Made by a program: the position numbers and the translations under genes
Shown: positions 43,018-51,506 of the stretch, one piece after another
Layout of the letters: every line of letters starts with the position of its first letter
How positions within the stretch are numbered: the stretch's first letter is position 1
The notes under the pieces: generated by a model
The model's input: only the letters and a program-made list of their open reading frames with translations
Database searches by the model: none
What the model was told of the DNA's origin: nothing
Assembly: GCA_009780435.1 (NCBI GenBank)
Contig: WRAB01000007.1
Span: forward strand, 44,922-108,921
Direction of reading: 5' to 3'
DNA: 64,000 bases
From: Oscillospiraceae bacterium
GTDB taxonomy: Bacteria > Bacillota > Clostridia > Oscillospirales > Oscillospiraceae

Positions 43018-43054
43018 GAGGCGGTCGCACCAACTGTGTGCGGCCGCCTTTTCC
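43018..43054 (+). terminator. Intrinsic terminator after the transglutaminase-like gene
   Basis: Imperfect stem AGGCGGTCGCAC / GTGTGCGGCCGCCT separated by CAACT and followed by TTTT. Confidence 0.75.
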
Positions 43055-43071
43055 TGCGAAAGTCCATAGGG

Positions 43072-43101
43072 GTATTTCCCCCGCCGAAGGCGGGGAAATA
43101 C
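43072..43101. repeat. Palindromic repeat family A, copy 1
   Basis: GTATTTCCCCC GCC GAA GGC GGGGAAATAC, an almost perfect palindrome between convergent genes. Copies at 49796-49826 and 58314-58346, and half copies near 1, 33565 and 56360. Confidence 0.85.
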
Positions 43102-43121
43102 AGAGCTTAAGTAATACGCTA

Positions 43122-44852
43122 TCAATCTAAAGCAGTATACGCATCAATAAACCGGAGAAAAATCACGGCCACTTCTGCGCGCAGGGCTTCGGCTGTCGGG
43201 GCCAGGTAGCCGTCGCCGGTGCCTCGGATCAGGCCGGTGCGGACGGCCTCCGTCATGGCGTCATAGGCCCATGTGTCGATCAGGTCGGCGTCCGGGAAGT
43301 CCATCAGCATCTCGCCGGGCAGTTCGATGTCGTACCGTTGCATGAAGCGGTAGAGGAAGGTCGCCGCCTCTTGGCGGGTGGTGGCCTGCTCGGCACCGAA
43401 CCAGTCTGCGCTGACACCCTGCACAATCTCCTGCTCCCAGGCCCAGGCCACATAGTTGCCGTACCACGTGTCGGGGGACACATCCAGAAACGGCGTATCG
43501 CCGCTGTTGGATGTATCAATCTCCAGACTTGCGGCCAGCCGGCCCAATACGGTGACGAACATGGCACGGGTCATCTCCCCGTTGGGGGCAAAGGATCCGT
43601 CGGGGTTGCCGGTGAACAGTCCCTGTTCCACCGCTTGGCCGATCTGATCCTCCGCCCAGTGGCCGCTGATATCTCGGAACAGGGCCGGGGGCTCATCGCT
43701 GACAGGCAGCGTGATGGATCCGTTCCGTCGGATGCCGCCGGGCAGATCGATGAAAAATCCGACATCCAGTGCATATAAGTCACTGTCTGCGGGGAGAAAG
43801 TGTGATATGGAGAACGTCGGCTGGTCTGTGGGGAGGAAAGTGCCGAAGGTGGAGACGGTCTGTCCGTTGACTGTCCATCCGCCACCCAAGGCACCAATAT
43901 TACCCGTGTCCACGTTGTTCAGCTGAGCCATGAAGTCAATGTCCGTATTACGACGTGCGGCGGGTACATTTGCGGTCACATCCACGGTTATAGCATTCAT
44001 CAGCCCGTCTCTGCGGGCCAGTTCGGAAAAACCAAAGTTGAATAGCGCCCTCGTGTCGCCGTATCTGCCATTGTTATCGGGTGCGTTCATGACCACAGTG
44101 ATGACGCGCCTGCCATCCCGCAGCGCCGTGGCGGAGAGACAGTGTCCGGCGGCAGTGGTGGTGCCGGTCTTGAAACCGTCTGCGCCCTGGGTGGCAAACG
44201 TGCGGCCGGGCAGAAGCAGATTTGTATTCGGTGTGTATCCCCCGGCAAAGGTGAACGACGTCATCCGTGTAATCCGCAGGATGTCGGGATGTGTGGTGAT
44301 AAACTCCCGCACCAGGGTGGCCATGGAACGGGCTGTGAGTTGGCTGCCGGTGGCGCCGTGGGAGTTGTCGTAACGGGCGTTCATCCCCAGCCGCTGGGCT
44401 GTCTCGTTCATCAATGCGGCAAACGCTGTCTCGGAGCCGGATATGTGCTCGGCCATGGCGACGCAGGCGCCGTTGTGAGAGGGGAGCATAATCAGCCGGA
44501 GCATGGTCTCCACGGAGTGCCGCTGCCCCGCCCGGACGTATCTGCCGCCCCAATCAAACTGTCTGCTGATCCGCTCTGCGTTTTGGCTGACGGAGATCAT
44601 GGTGTCGAAGTTGAGCCGTCCCGCCGCAATTTCTTCGTAAATGATGTAGGCCGTCATGACTTTCGTCATGCTGGCGGGAGTTCTCAGGGTGTCAATATCT
44701 CTGCCCCAGAGGACATCGCCCGTCTCGAAGTCAATGACAATGGCGGATCGTGCCGTGATATTTGCCGGCGCAGCATATGCCGAGGTCGGAGGGATCAGAA
44801 GTGGCAGGATCAATAGACACACTAATAGTTTCGCAATCAATCGCTTTTTCAT
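43122..44852 (-). CDS. D-alanyl-D-alanine carboxypeptidase with three SLH domains
   Basis: A 576-residue exported low-molecular-weight penicillin-binding protein (DacF/DacA group). Signal peptide (LLVCLLILPLLIPPTSAYA), SxxK active site S61-M-T-K64, SHNGA (SxN) and DGFKTGTT (KTG) motifs in the peptidase S11 domain (~30-265), a PBP5 C-terminal beta domain (~280-385), then three SLH repeats (~390-570; FRDISGHWAED, FLDVSPDTWYGN, FPDADLIDTWAYD). It trims the terminal D-Ala of peptidoglycan stems. The SLH tail anchors it to a pyruvylated wall polymer. Confidence 0.94.
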   Translation of the reverse strand: MKKRLIAKLLVCLLILPLLIPPTSAYAAPANITARSAIVIDFETGDVLWGRDIDTLRTPASMTKVMTAYIIYEEIAAGRLNFDTMISVSQNAERISRQFDWGGRYVRAGQRHSVETMLRLIMLPSHNGACVAMAEHISGSETAFAALMNETAQRLGMNARYDNSHGATGSQLTARSMATLVREFITTHPDILRITRMTSFTFAGGYTPNTNLLLPGRTFATQGADGFKTGTTTAAGHCLSATALRDGRRVITVVMNAPDNNGRYGDTRALFNFGFSELARRDGLMNAITVDVTANVPAARRNTDIDFMAQLNNVDTGNIGALGGGWTVNGQTVSTFGTFLPTDQPTFSISHFLPADSDLYALDVGFFIDLPGGIRRNGSITLPVSDEPPALFRDISGHWAEDQIGQAVEQGLFTGNPDGSFAPNGEMTRAMFVTVLGRLAASLEIDTSNSGDTPFLDVSPDTWYGNYVAWAWEQEIVQGVSADWFGAEQATTRQEAATFLYRFMQRYDIELPGEMLMDFPDADLIDTWAYDAMTEAVRTGLIRGTGDGYLAPTAEALRAEVAVIFLRFIDAYTALD

Positions 44853-45000
44853 TTGCGCACACCCCTTAACGCTATATTATAATAGCACTATATCACGCGG
44901 GAATTATCATGACAAGATGAAAACACATACAAATGTCCGATTTTGTGGGAAAATATTTTGTGTCATAGGACTTGCGGGTGTAAGCAGGCAGTACCGAGCA

Positions 45001-45130
45001 AGGCCGAGCGTGAAAAAACGCCCGGCCTTTTTTCGTATCCAAACCCAGAAAGGAGCTTCTGACTATGGCAGTATTTCGCATAGCCAGCGACGATTGCCCC
45101 GCCGACTATGTTTCATGCTCTTCGGCGTGA
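45001..45130 (+). other. Possible remnant of a mobile-element operon leader
   Basis: A terminator hairpin (AGGCCGAGCGT/ACGCCCGGCCT, 45001-45028, then TTTTTT) is followed by AGAAAGGAGCTTCTGACT and ATGGCAGTATTTCGCATA. That opens a 21-residue ORF (45065-45130) starting MAVFRI, which recalls the start of replication-initiator-like proteins of Clostridia conjugative elements (MAVFRIE...), after which the sequence diverges and stops inside the 3' end of the DUF975 gene. The match is from memory and short. Confidence 0.3.
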
Positions 45131-45912
45131 AGCGCAATATCCACCTCAATTACTGTTCCGCAGAGCTCTCTCGGCGGGCCGTTCCCATCGGCGCTTGCAC
45201 GGACTCTCACCTCATCGTAGAATCCGGCTAGTGTGGTATAGTAATACGGGCCGACGTATACCACGTACAAAATTCCAAGGGTCAGTACAGACAGCGCGAA
45301 CCAACCGATAAAGCTGAGCGCAAGCAAAAACAATTGTTTCTTATGCCCGGCCATCATGTGCATGGAGCATTTGAGCGCCTCGCGCGCGGGGACATCCGGA
45401 CAGTCAGACAGAATGAAGGGTGTCATCCCGTAAGATAAGCCTTTGACTATCACCGGGATCAATGCAATCAAGTGAACAGGTCCCAGAAGCGCGAAGATCA
45501 GGAGTCGCCATCCTCGCCCAGTGGTCCGCAGTAGATATACAGCGAGCAGGACAATGGGGATGGCAATCAATGCCCACAGAAACGCCCAAAGCCCCATCCA
45601 CAGCATACCGGCGAGTTTGTGGCCGAACTGGCCTGTGAAGTCACCGTAGAGCGCCATCACATGCGTATGTTTCCGCCGATAGATATTGAGATATTCGCGC
45701 ATGACGCCAACCGCAAGGACAGTGAGTGCCAGCGCAACGAGTAGGTTCACCACGAAAAGAGGGAACCAGCCAAGGTTGCCGATCACAATGTCGTTGAACA
45801 CACCCCAGGCCAGAAGCTTCAACAGGAACACCAACAGAATCAAACTCGCTACCGATCTCTGCTCACGTATGGCCTCTTTGGCCTGCATTTTGAGTTCTTG
45901 TCTCGTTTTCAT
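45106..45912 (-). CDS. DUF975 membrane protein, copy 1
   Basis: A 268-residue protein with a basic N-terminus (MKTRQELKMQAKEAIREQRS, the family start pattern) and five or six membrane helices; central VKGLSYGMTPFILSDCPDVPAREALKCSMHMMAGHKKQLFLL is typical of DUF975. Function unknown, widespread in Clostridia. The start at 45912 follows GGACAAGGAGGTAATAGCT; the longer reading with no ribosome binding site is rejected. Its paralogue lies at 60103. Confidence 0.87.
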   Translation of the reverse strand: MKTRQELKMQAKEAIREQRSVASLILLVFLLKLLAWGVFNDIVIGNLGWFPLFVVNLLVALALTVLAVGVMREYLNIYRRKHTHVMALYGDFTGQFGHKLAGMLWMGLWAFLWALIAIPIVLLAVYLLRTTGRGWRLLIFALLGPVHLIALIPVIVKGLSYGMTPFILSDCPDVPAREALKCSMHMMAGHKKQLFLLALSFIGWFALSVLTLGILYVVYVGPYYYTTLAGFYDEVRVRASADGNGPPRELCGTVIEVDIALHAEEHET

Positions 45913-46156
45913 AGCTATTACCTCCTTGTCCAATTTGCCTTTGCCCATTTCGCTACTCCTGTTGCCAAGCATCCCTGGTGCGACTTTTGATTTATTGAAT
46001 AATATCACAAATTTGTTTCTTGTCTTGATGTTATTTTTAAACATTTTGTTAATTCAACAGGCTTTGCTGACAGGCCTGTTCGATTTGCTTGCGGCTGTTT
46101 CCGCTCGATTATTTTGTGCAATATGTAGAATCTTGCAGCGAATTGAATAGAGCGTA

Positions 46157-46186
46157 TTGACATCTCTCAATAAGGAGTGATATTCT
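46157..46186 (+). promoter_or_regulatory. Promoter of the first PTS locus
   Basis: TTGACA (46157-46162), an 18-base spacer and TATTCT (46181-46186). Between it and the gene, TGGTCTATACATATATACAAACT (46201-46223 region) has an A/T-rich inverted character that may be a HutC-type GntR operator. Confidence 0.6.
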
Positions 46187-46238
46187 AACAGCGCCACAAC
46201 TGGTCTATACATATATACAAACTGTGGGAGAAACTGTT

Positions 46239-46982
46239 GTGAAAATTCATAATAAAATTGATAAATCCGGACACATTCCTGTCTATTATCAAATTGCGGA
46301 AAGCATCAAGCGATATATACAAGAAAACAGCATCAAACCCGGCGGTATGATCCTCTCGGAACGGGAGCTCTGCGACGTGTTTAACGTGAGCAGGATGACC
46401 GTTCGTCAGGCCGTTAATCTGCTGACCCAGGAAGGTATTTTGATGCGACAAAAGGGAAAAGGGACATTCGTGAGCGCCCTGAAGTTTCAACGTCCCCTCA
46501 CATCCCTGACCAGCTTTACAATGGATATGATCAGCCGGGGCTTTACGCCCACCAGCGCCGTGTTAGAGTGTGCGGAGGCAGAGGCCCTGGGTCATGTTGC
46601 GGAGCGGTTGCAGTTGAAAAAGGGGGAGCAGGTCATCCGCCTCGTCCGGATCCGGATTGCCAATGGCCGTCCCCATGCCTACGAGTGCAGTTATCTGCTC
46701 TACGAAAAGGCCAAAGTGATTCTGGATATGAATTTTACGAACCAATCCTTATATGATGTGCTGGAAGCCCAGTGCGGGGTCAGAATGTCCAAAGCGAAAG
46801 AGGCGATTGAGGCCTCGGTCTGTCCCGATGAGATCTGTTCAAAGCTGGAGATTCCTCCAAAGTCTTTGACCTTTCATATAGAGCGCACCACATATGACGA
46901 GGGAGGGGTTCCAGTCGAATACGTGGCATCTCATTATCGCATTGATCAGTTTAAATTTTATGTGGAACTTAATTTGAATTAA
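46239..46982 (+). CDS. GntR/HutC-family regulator, PTS locus 1
   Basis: A 247-residue regulator with an N-terminal winged helix (~1-75; HIPVYYQIAESIKRYI, LSERELCDVFNVSRMTVRQAVNLL) and a C-terminal UTRA ligand domain (~90-245; typical YECSYLLYEKAK and PVEYVASHYRIDQFKFYVEL). HutC-type regulators in sugar loci usually sense amino-sugar phosphates. GTG start with GGGAG 8 bases upstream. It probably controls the four genes downstream. Confidence 0.92.
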   Translation: MKIHNKIDKSGHIPVYYQIAESIKRYIQENSIKPGGMILSERELCDVFNVSRMTVRQAVNLLTQEGILMRQKGKGTFVSALKFQRPLTSLTSFTMDMISRGFTPTSAVLECAEAEALGHVAERLQLKKGEQVIRLVRIRIANGRPHAYECSYLLYEKAKVILDMNFTNQSLYDVLEAQCGVRMSKAKEAIEASVCPDEICSKLEIPPKSLTFHIERTTYDEGGVPVEYVASHYRIDQFKFYVELNLN

Positions 46983-47008
46983 ACATACAGAGAAAGGCGG
47001 AGGTAGTT

Positions 47009-47740
47009 ATGGTTGGCAGAGAATATGCGTCCCAAGTGTTAGAGCTGGCACGGACGGCTGTTGACGAGCAGTATGCGCAAATTTGCAGGATAGCCAGTGA
47101 AATTTTCAAATCCATGAAAGAGGGCGGTGTCCTCCATGTGTTTGGGTGCGGACACTCGCATATGTTTATGGAGGAGTGCTTTTACAGGGCGGGGGGACTC
47201 GTCCCGGTCAATCCGCTGTTTGAAACCAGCACCATGCTCCATGAGGGGGCCGTAAAAAGCTCTCTGATTGAACGGATGACAGGGTATGCGCCCCTTGTGC
47301 TCGGCAATTACGATGTGCGGGCTGGGGAGGTCATGCTCATTTTTTCCACATCGGGGATCAACGCTTTCCCAATTGAAATGGCCCTGGCGGCCAGGGAGAA
47401 AGGGTTGATTACAGTCGGGTTTACGTCCATGAACTACCGTGACGCCGCCTCCCGGCACCCGTCCGGGGAAAAGTTGTGCGAGGTGGTTGATTTTGTCATA
47501 AACAACCATGCGTCCTATGGTGACGCCATGGTATCTTACCCAAATAGCGGCGTAAATGCGGTTCCCGGCTCGACCATCTTATCTATGACGCTGTTAAACA
47601 CGATCATTGCAGAGGTGTTGGCATATTACGATCAGGCGGGACTCCCCCTGCCGATATTTATCAGCGGCAACGTAGAGGGTGGATTAGAGCGCAATAAAGC
47701 GCTGATTGACCAATATAAATCGAGAGTAAAGGCGTTATAG
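47009..47740 (+). CDS. SIS-domain sugar-phosphate protein (COG4821-like), PTS locus 1
   Basis: A 243-residue protein with a SIS phosphosugar-binding domain (FGCGHSHMFMEECFYRAGGLVP ~48; LIFSTSGINAFPIEMA; SYPNSGVNAVPGSTILSMTLLN). The group is uncharacterised, related to MurQ-type and GmhA-type proteins. It would act on the phosphosugar delivered by the PTS downstream. It shows clear similarity to the paralogue in locus 2 (AFGCGHSQIFPMEIFYRAGGLVP). Confidence 0.88.
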   Translation: MVGREYASQVLELARTAVDEQYAQICRIASEIFKSMKEGGVLHVFGCGHSHMFMEECFYRAGGLVPVNPLFETSTMLHEGAVKSSLIERMTGYAPLVLGNYDVRAGEVMLIFSTSGINAFPIEMALAAREKGLITVGFTSMNYRDAASRHPSGEKLCEVVDFVINNHASYGDAMVSYPNSGVNAVPGSTILSMTLLNTIIAEVLAYYDQAGLPLPIFISGNVEGGLERNKALIDQYKSRVKAL

Positions 47741-47743
47741 CGT

Positions 47744-48163
47744 ATGATTCAGAGAGATAATATCCGGGCGCAAGTTTTGGTCTTAAACTGGCGGGATGCC
47801 ATTCGGAACGTGGGCGCACTTTTGATTGATGCCAAGAGTATCACATCAGACTATGTAGACGGGATGATACAGGCCGTTGAAGAGATGGGGCCCTACATCG
47901 TCATTATGCCGGGCTTTGCCATTGCACATGCGGCGCCGAGTGAGGCGGTTTTGAAAAATGACACGGCGCTGATTACGCTCAAAGAGGGCGTAAACTTTGG
48001 GAGTCCCAACGATCCGGTCTATCTGGTCTTTTGCCTGTGCTGTACAGATAGAACTGCGCACCGTGCATCGCTGCAAGAAATTGCGAAGCGGCTTCTGGCG
48101 GAAGGGGTCATGGAGCGAATCAAAAACGCACAATCTGTAGATGAGATTATGGCATGTCTATAA
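47744..48163 (+). CDS. PTS IIA component (mannitol/fructose-like), locus 1
   Basis: A 139-residue EIIA of the PTS_EIIA_2 family. The phosphorylation histidine is probably H62 in IMPGFAIAHAAPSEAV; a second conserved histidine is in TDRTAHRASLQEIA. It passes phosphate from HPr to the IIB component encoded 26 bases downstream. It starts 3 bases after the SIS gene. Confidence 0.9.
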   Translation: MIQRDNIRAQVLVLNWRDAIRNVGALLIDAKSITSDYVDGMIQAVEEMGPYIVIMPGFAIAHAAPSEAVLKNDTALITLKEGVNFGSPNDPVYLVFCLCCTDRTAHRASLQEIAKRLLAEGVMERIKNAQSVDEIMACL

Positions 48164-48189
48164 AAACCCATAGGGAAAGGAGGGGGCAT

Positions 48190-48477
48190 ATGAGAATACA
48201 AGCGGTGTGCGGCTTCGGTTGCGGGTCTTCCCTATTTTTGAAGATCAAGCTGGACGAAGTGTTGCAGGCGAACGGACTCTCTGCGGAGATTTTCTGCGGT
48301 GACGTGGGAACCTGTCTGTCTCAAAATTGTGATGCGATCTTCATATCGGAAGAGTTGGCCGACCGTGTCCAGGACCGTGCAAAAGTTCCTGTGGTTGTGA
48401 TTAACAACTTTATGAACAAACAGGAAGTCGAAGAGAAGACGTTGGCGTTTTTCAAAAATCAGGCGCAAGAAAACTAA
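48190..48477 (+). CDS. PTS IIB component (ascorbate/galactitol-like), locus 1
   Basis: A 95-residue IIB domain. The phospho-cysteine is C7 in AVCGFGCGSSLFLKIKLDE, a typical P-loop; C-terminus VVVINNFMNKQEVEEK. The start at 48190 follows AAAGGAGGGGGC. Receives phosphate from IIA and gives it to sugar bound by IIC. Confidence 0.92.
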   Translation: MRIQAVCGFGCGSSLFLKIKLDEVLQANGLSAEIFCGDVGTCLSQNCDAIFISEELADRVQDRAKVPVVVINNFMNKQEVEEKTLAFFKNQAQEN

Positions 48478-48501
48478 AAAAGGGAAAAAGGAGAGAATGT
48501 C

Positions 48502-49770
48502 ATGGTAGTGTTGGATTTTATTATCAATGAAATTTTTGGTCAAGGGGCCATCTTCCTCGCACTCATCGCATTAGTTGGACTTTTATTGCAAAGAAAATCG
48601 TTCACAGAGATCGTGCGTGGCACACTGATGACGGCAATCGGATTCTTCGTCTTGATGCAGGGTGTCGGCATCATAGCGGGCGAGTCCATCAGTGGTATTG
48701 CGGGAGCGTTTAGTGCCGTTATGCCGGATGCGGGGGAAATAGTCGACATCGACATGGGCCAATACGGCACCCAGATCGGTATCGTCATGGTAATCGCATT
48801 TGCGATCAATCTGATCTTTGCGAGGCTGACGAGGTGGAAATCTGTCTTCCTTACAGGACACATGCTGTATTGGTTCCCGTTCATCTTTATTGCAGCGGGT
48901 ATCAGCGCTGGCTTGTCAGGGGTCACCCTCGTCGTCATGGCGACAATTTTCACCGCACTCTACATGATTGTATCCCCCAATATCATCCGTCCGCTGGTGA
49001 GAGAGGTGACCGGGGACGACAGCTTTACACTGGGGCACCCCACAACCGTCCTCTCCCTCATCGCCGGATATCTGGGGAAAGTGGTCGGAAACAAAGAAAA
49101 ATCTACAGAAGATCTGAAACTCTCCAAGAGCTTTGGCTTTTTGCGGGAAGTATCCATCACGGGCTCCATTGTCATCGCCCTCACCTACATTGTAATGATG
49201 TTTGTAATGATGGCAAACGGCCTGGTCCCGGCGGAAGTGTGGGGCGTTGAGGGTTCCATGTTCACGTTCATTTTCATACGGGCCATTATGTTTGGTGTCG
49301 GCGTCACGGTCATGTTGCTCGGCGTCCGGATGCTGATCTCAGAAATCGTGCCGGCGTTCCAGGGGATTGCGCAAAAGCTGATCCCGGGCGCCATCCCGGC
49401 GTTGGATTGTCCCATGTTGTTCCCCTATGCGCCAAATGCGTTAATCATCGGCTTTATCGTCGGTATGATCGCCTCTACCATTACGATCCTGCTGACGGCG
49501 GGCATGGGCATTTTCCCGATCATTGTCATTCCACTCGTATTCACCTGCTTCTTTGAAATCGGAACCGCCGCCATTATCGGCAACGGCACAGGCGGCATGA
49601 GAGGCTGCATCATCGGCGCCGCAGTGGCCGGTGTGGTGATGGTCTTCCTGGTCGGCTTCGGCGCCTTCTTCTTTGAAGGCACGATCAACGGCTGGATGCT
49701 GGTCTTCGGCGGAAACGACTTCTCCCTGTGGGGCAGCATCATGGGTCTTGTGTCCAGGATATTTGCATAG
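48502..49770 (+). CDS. PTS IIC component (UlaA/SgaT type), locus 1
   Basis: A 422-residue permease with about 10-11 helices in the ascorbate IIC (UlaA) family; marks include the FLTGHMLYWFPFIFIAAG and GHPTTVLSLIAGYLGK segments. Substrate is unlikely to be settled by this alone: family members carry ascorbate and other sugars, and the SIS gene and HutC regulator point to another sugar, perhaps an amino sugar. Last gene of locus 1. Confidence 0.9.
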   Translation: MVVLDFIINEIFGQGAIFLALIALVGLLLQRKSFTEIVRGTLMTAIGFFVLMQGVGIIAGESISGIAGAFSAVMPDAGEIVDIDMGQYGTQIGIVMVIAFAINLIFARLTRWKSVFLTGHMLYWFPFIFIAAGISAGLSGVTLVVMATIFTALYMIVSPNIIRPLVREVTGDDSFTLGHPTTVLSLIAGYLGKVVGNKEKSTEDLKLSKSFGFLREVSITGSIVIALTYIVMMFVMMANGLVPAEVWGVEGSMFTFIFIRAIMFGVGVTVMLLGVRMLISEIVPAFQGIAQKLIPGAIPALDCPMLFPYAPNALIIGFIVGMIASTITILLTAGMGIFPIIVIPLVFTCFFEIGTAAIIGNGTGGMRGCIIGAAVAGVVMVFLVGFGAFFFEGTINGWMLVFGGNDFSLWGSIMGLVSRIFA

Positions 49771-49795
49771 TCCAAAATAGCGGTATTACTTTGCT

Positions 49796-49826
49796 GTATT
49801 TCCCCCGCCTGCGGCGGGGGAAATAC
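49796..49826. repeat. Palindromic repeat family A, copy 2
   Basis: GTATTTCCCCCGCC TGC GGCGGGGGAAATAC, a perfect 31-base palindrome with a 3-base loop just after the IIC gene. Possibly used as a terminator. Confidence 0.9.
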
Positions 49827-49837
49827 AAAAAACATTT

Positions 49838-49870
49838 CTGGGGCCCCCTGATTTTTTCAGAGGGCCCCAG
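49838..49870 (+). terminator. Hairpin after PTS locus 1
   Basis: CTGGGGCCCCCTG / CAGAGGGCCCCAG with a TTTTTT-containing loop; stable but without a following T run. It sits directly after the family A palindrome. Confidence 0.5.
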
Positions 49871-49927
49871 GCTGTATTTAGTAGCTGTACACAAAAGCTA
49901 CTATGATTCTTTGTGCGTTTTTCCATC

Positions 49928-49956
49928 TTGTCGGCGGGTCGTATTTGTGATATATT
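49928..49956 (+). promoter_or_regulatory. Promoter of the second PTS locus
   Basis: TTGTCG (49928-49933), a 17-base spacer and TATATT (49951-49956), about 40 bases before the GntR start. Confidence 0.6.
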
Positions 49957-49996
49957 TCTGGTAGAGACATCATAACAAGTTGGAGATGTATACACC

Positions 49997-50719
49997 GTGG
50001 AGATTGATAAAAATAGCAGAATCCCGGCCTATGTGCAATTGATGAGTTCTTTGATTACGCAAATGGAAGACGGCACCTTGCCCGAGGAGGAGAAACTGCC
50101 GTCGGAGAGAGAGCTTTGTGATATCTACGCCGTTAGCCGAACAACGGTGCGGCAGGCGATACATGAACTTGAAAAGGATGGATATGTCTATATTTATAAG
50201 GGTCGGGGTACCTATGTTGCGGCGAAGCGTTTAAATCAAGAGATGTCCGGCCTATATAGCTTTACCGAGTCGATGAAACAACTTGGGAAGACGATTTCGA
50301 CACGGCTGATTGATTTTGCGCAAATCAAGTGCGATGAGCGCATTGCACGGAAAATGCAGTGTGCTGTCGGTACGGAAATTTTCCGTTTCACCCGTGTACG
50401 CTATGCCGACAATGAGCCGGTGCTCATTGTTACAACCCATTTGCCGTGCAAGCGATTTCCCAATTTTGACGCAGAGCGCCTACACACGGATTCTCTGTAT
50501 TCTATGATGACAGATACCTACAACGTGACCTTTAGTAAAGCCAAGGAGACCTTGCAGAGTGTATGTGCACGTGGCGATGAGGGTGTGCTTTTGCAAGTGG
50601 AGTCCGGTGCGCCGTGTATGAAGATTGACCGATATACGTTTGAGAAAGATACGCTTGTCGAATATGCGGTTGGAATTGCACGAGGGGATAAATTTGCATA
50701 CAATGTAGAACTCTGCTGA
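49997..50719 (+). CDS. GntR/HutC-family regulator, PTS locus 2
   Basis: A 240-residue regulator with an N-terminal winged helix (RIPAYVQLMSSLITQM; LPSERELCDIYAVSRTTVRQAI) and a UTRA domain (FTRVRYADNEPVLIVTTHLP; C-terminal VEYAVGIARGDKFAYNVEL). Similar design to the locus 1 regulator, but the sequences differ well beyond recent duplication. GTG start with GGAG about 11 bases upstream. Confidence 0.92.
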   Translation: MEIDKNSRIPAYVQLMSSLITQMEDGTLPEEEKLPSERELCDIYAVSRTTVRQAIHELEKDGYVYIYKGRGTYVAAKRLNQEMSGLYSFTESMKQLGKTISTRLIDFAQIKCDERIARKMQCAVGTEIFRFTRVRYADNEPVLIVTTHLPCKRFPNFDAERLHTDSLYSMMTDTYNVTFSKAKETLQSVCARGDEGVLLQVESGAPCMKIDRYTFEKDTLVEYAVGIARGDKFAYNVELC

Positions 50720-50798
50720 CGGGTTTTTTGCCATATTGCAAGTGGGTTTATTTCGGGCAAATTGGTAATGACGTCCATACCATATTGAGGATATTTAG

Positions 50799-51479
50799 AT
50801 GAAACAGTTGAATGAGAAAAAATATGTTCTGGTCTCGGATTTTGACGGGACGATTACGCTGGAAGATTCCAATGCCCTATTGTTTCAGGTCTGTGGCAAT
50901 GCGGAGAATGCGCAAATTGAGGTAGACTTTATCGCCGGTGCGCTTAGCAATCGGGAGGCGATGGAGCGGCACTTTGATGTGATGCGGATTACGCGCCGGG
51001 AATACGACGCTTTTTTAGACGCCAATATTCACATTGATCCCGGATTTGACGCATTTTTACAACAGACGAAACGATACGAGGTTCCACTTTTTATCGTCAG
51101 CGCCGGTTTTCGTCAAGGGATTGAGCGGGTGTTGGGAGCGGCACGGTTACAGGGTGTGGAAGTCTTTGCAAATGACCTCTTGGGTGGGGATCATCTGAAG
51201 CCCGTTTTTGCAACAGAACGCCCGGACTGCGAGAAGCCGGTTGGCCCTTGCGGGAACTGTAAGCGCGCTTGTCTTGCGGCGATTCAGAAGAGAACGGGTC
51301 AACCCATCGTGTATATTGGGGACGGTTTGACAGATCGCTGTGCAATGGAAGCGGCGGACTTGCTCTTTGCGAAAGATGCCTTAGCGGCGTATTGCGATGT
51401 GCAGGGCTTAGCATATACTCCCTTTGAGAGCTTCACAGATATCACAAACTGTTTGTGGACAGAGCGTAGCTACAACTGA
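50799..51479 (+). CDS. HAD-IB phosphatase (MtnX-like)
   Basis: A 226-residue haloacid dehalogenase-type phosphatase. Nucleophile and acid are D14 and D16 in LVSDFDGTITLED; motif II FIVSAGF; motif III/IV IVYIGDGLTDRCA. The CEKPVGPCGNCKRAC segment could bind metal. MtnX and its relatives act on small phosphorylated sugars. In this locus a phosphosugar from the PTS is the likely target; this protein has no counterpart in locus 1. Confidence 0.85.
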   Translation: MKQLNEKKYVLVSDFDGTITLEDSNALLFQVCGNAENAQIEVDFIAGALSNREAMERHFDVMRITRREYDAFLDANIHIDPGFDAFLQQTKRYEVPLFIVSAGFRQGIERVLGAARLQGVEVFANDLLGGDHLKPVFATERPDCEKPVGPCGNCKRACLAAIQKRTGQPIVYIGDGLTDRCAMEAADLLFAKDALAAYCDVQGLAYTPFESFTDITNCLWTERSYN

Positions 51480-51506
51480 TCAATCAGGTCTCCGCAGTGG
51501 GGATAG

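Noticed and set aside
46201..46223. Firm operator for the first HutC-type regulator
   Set aside because: The sequence is AT-rich with only weak symmetry, and the second locus lacks an obvious match, so it is mentioned only as a possibility under the promoter.
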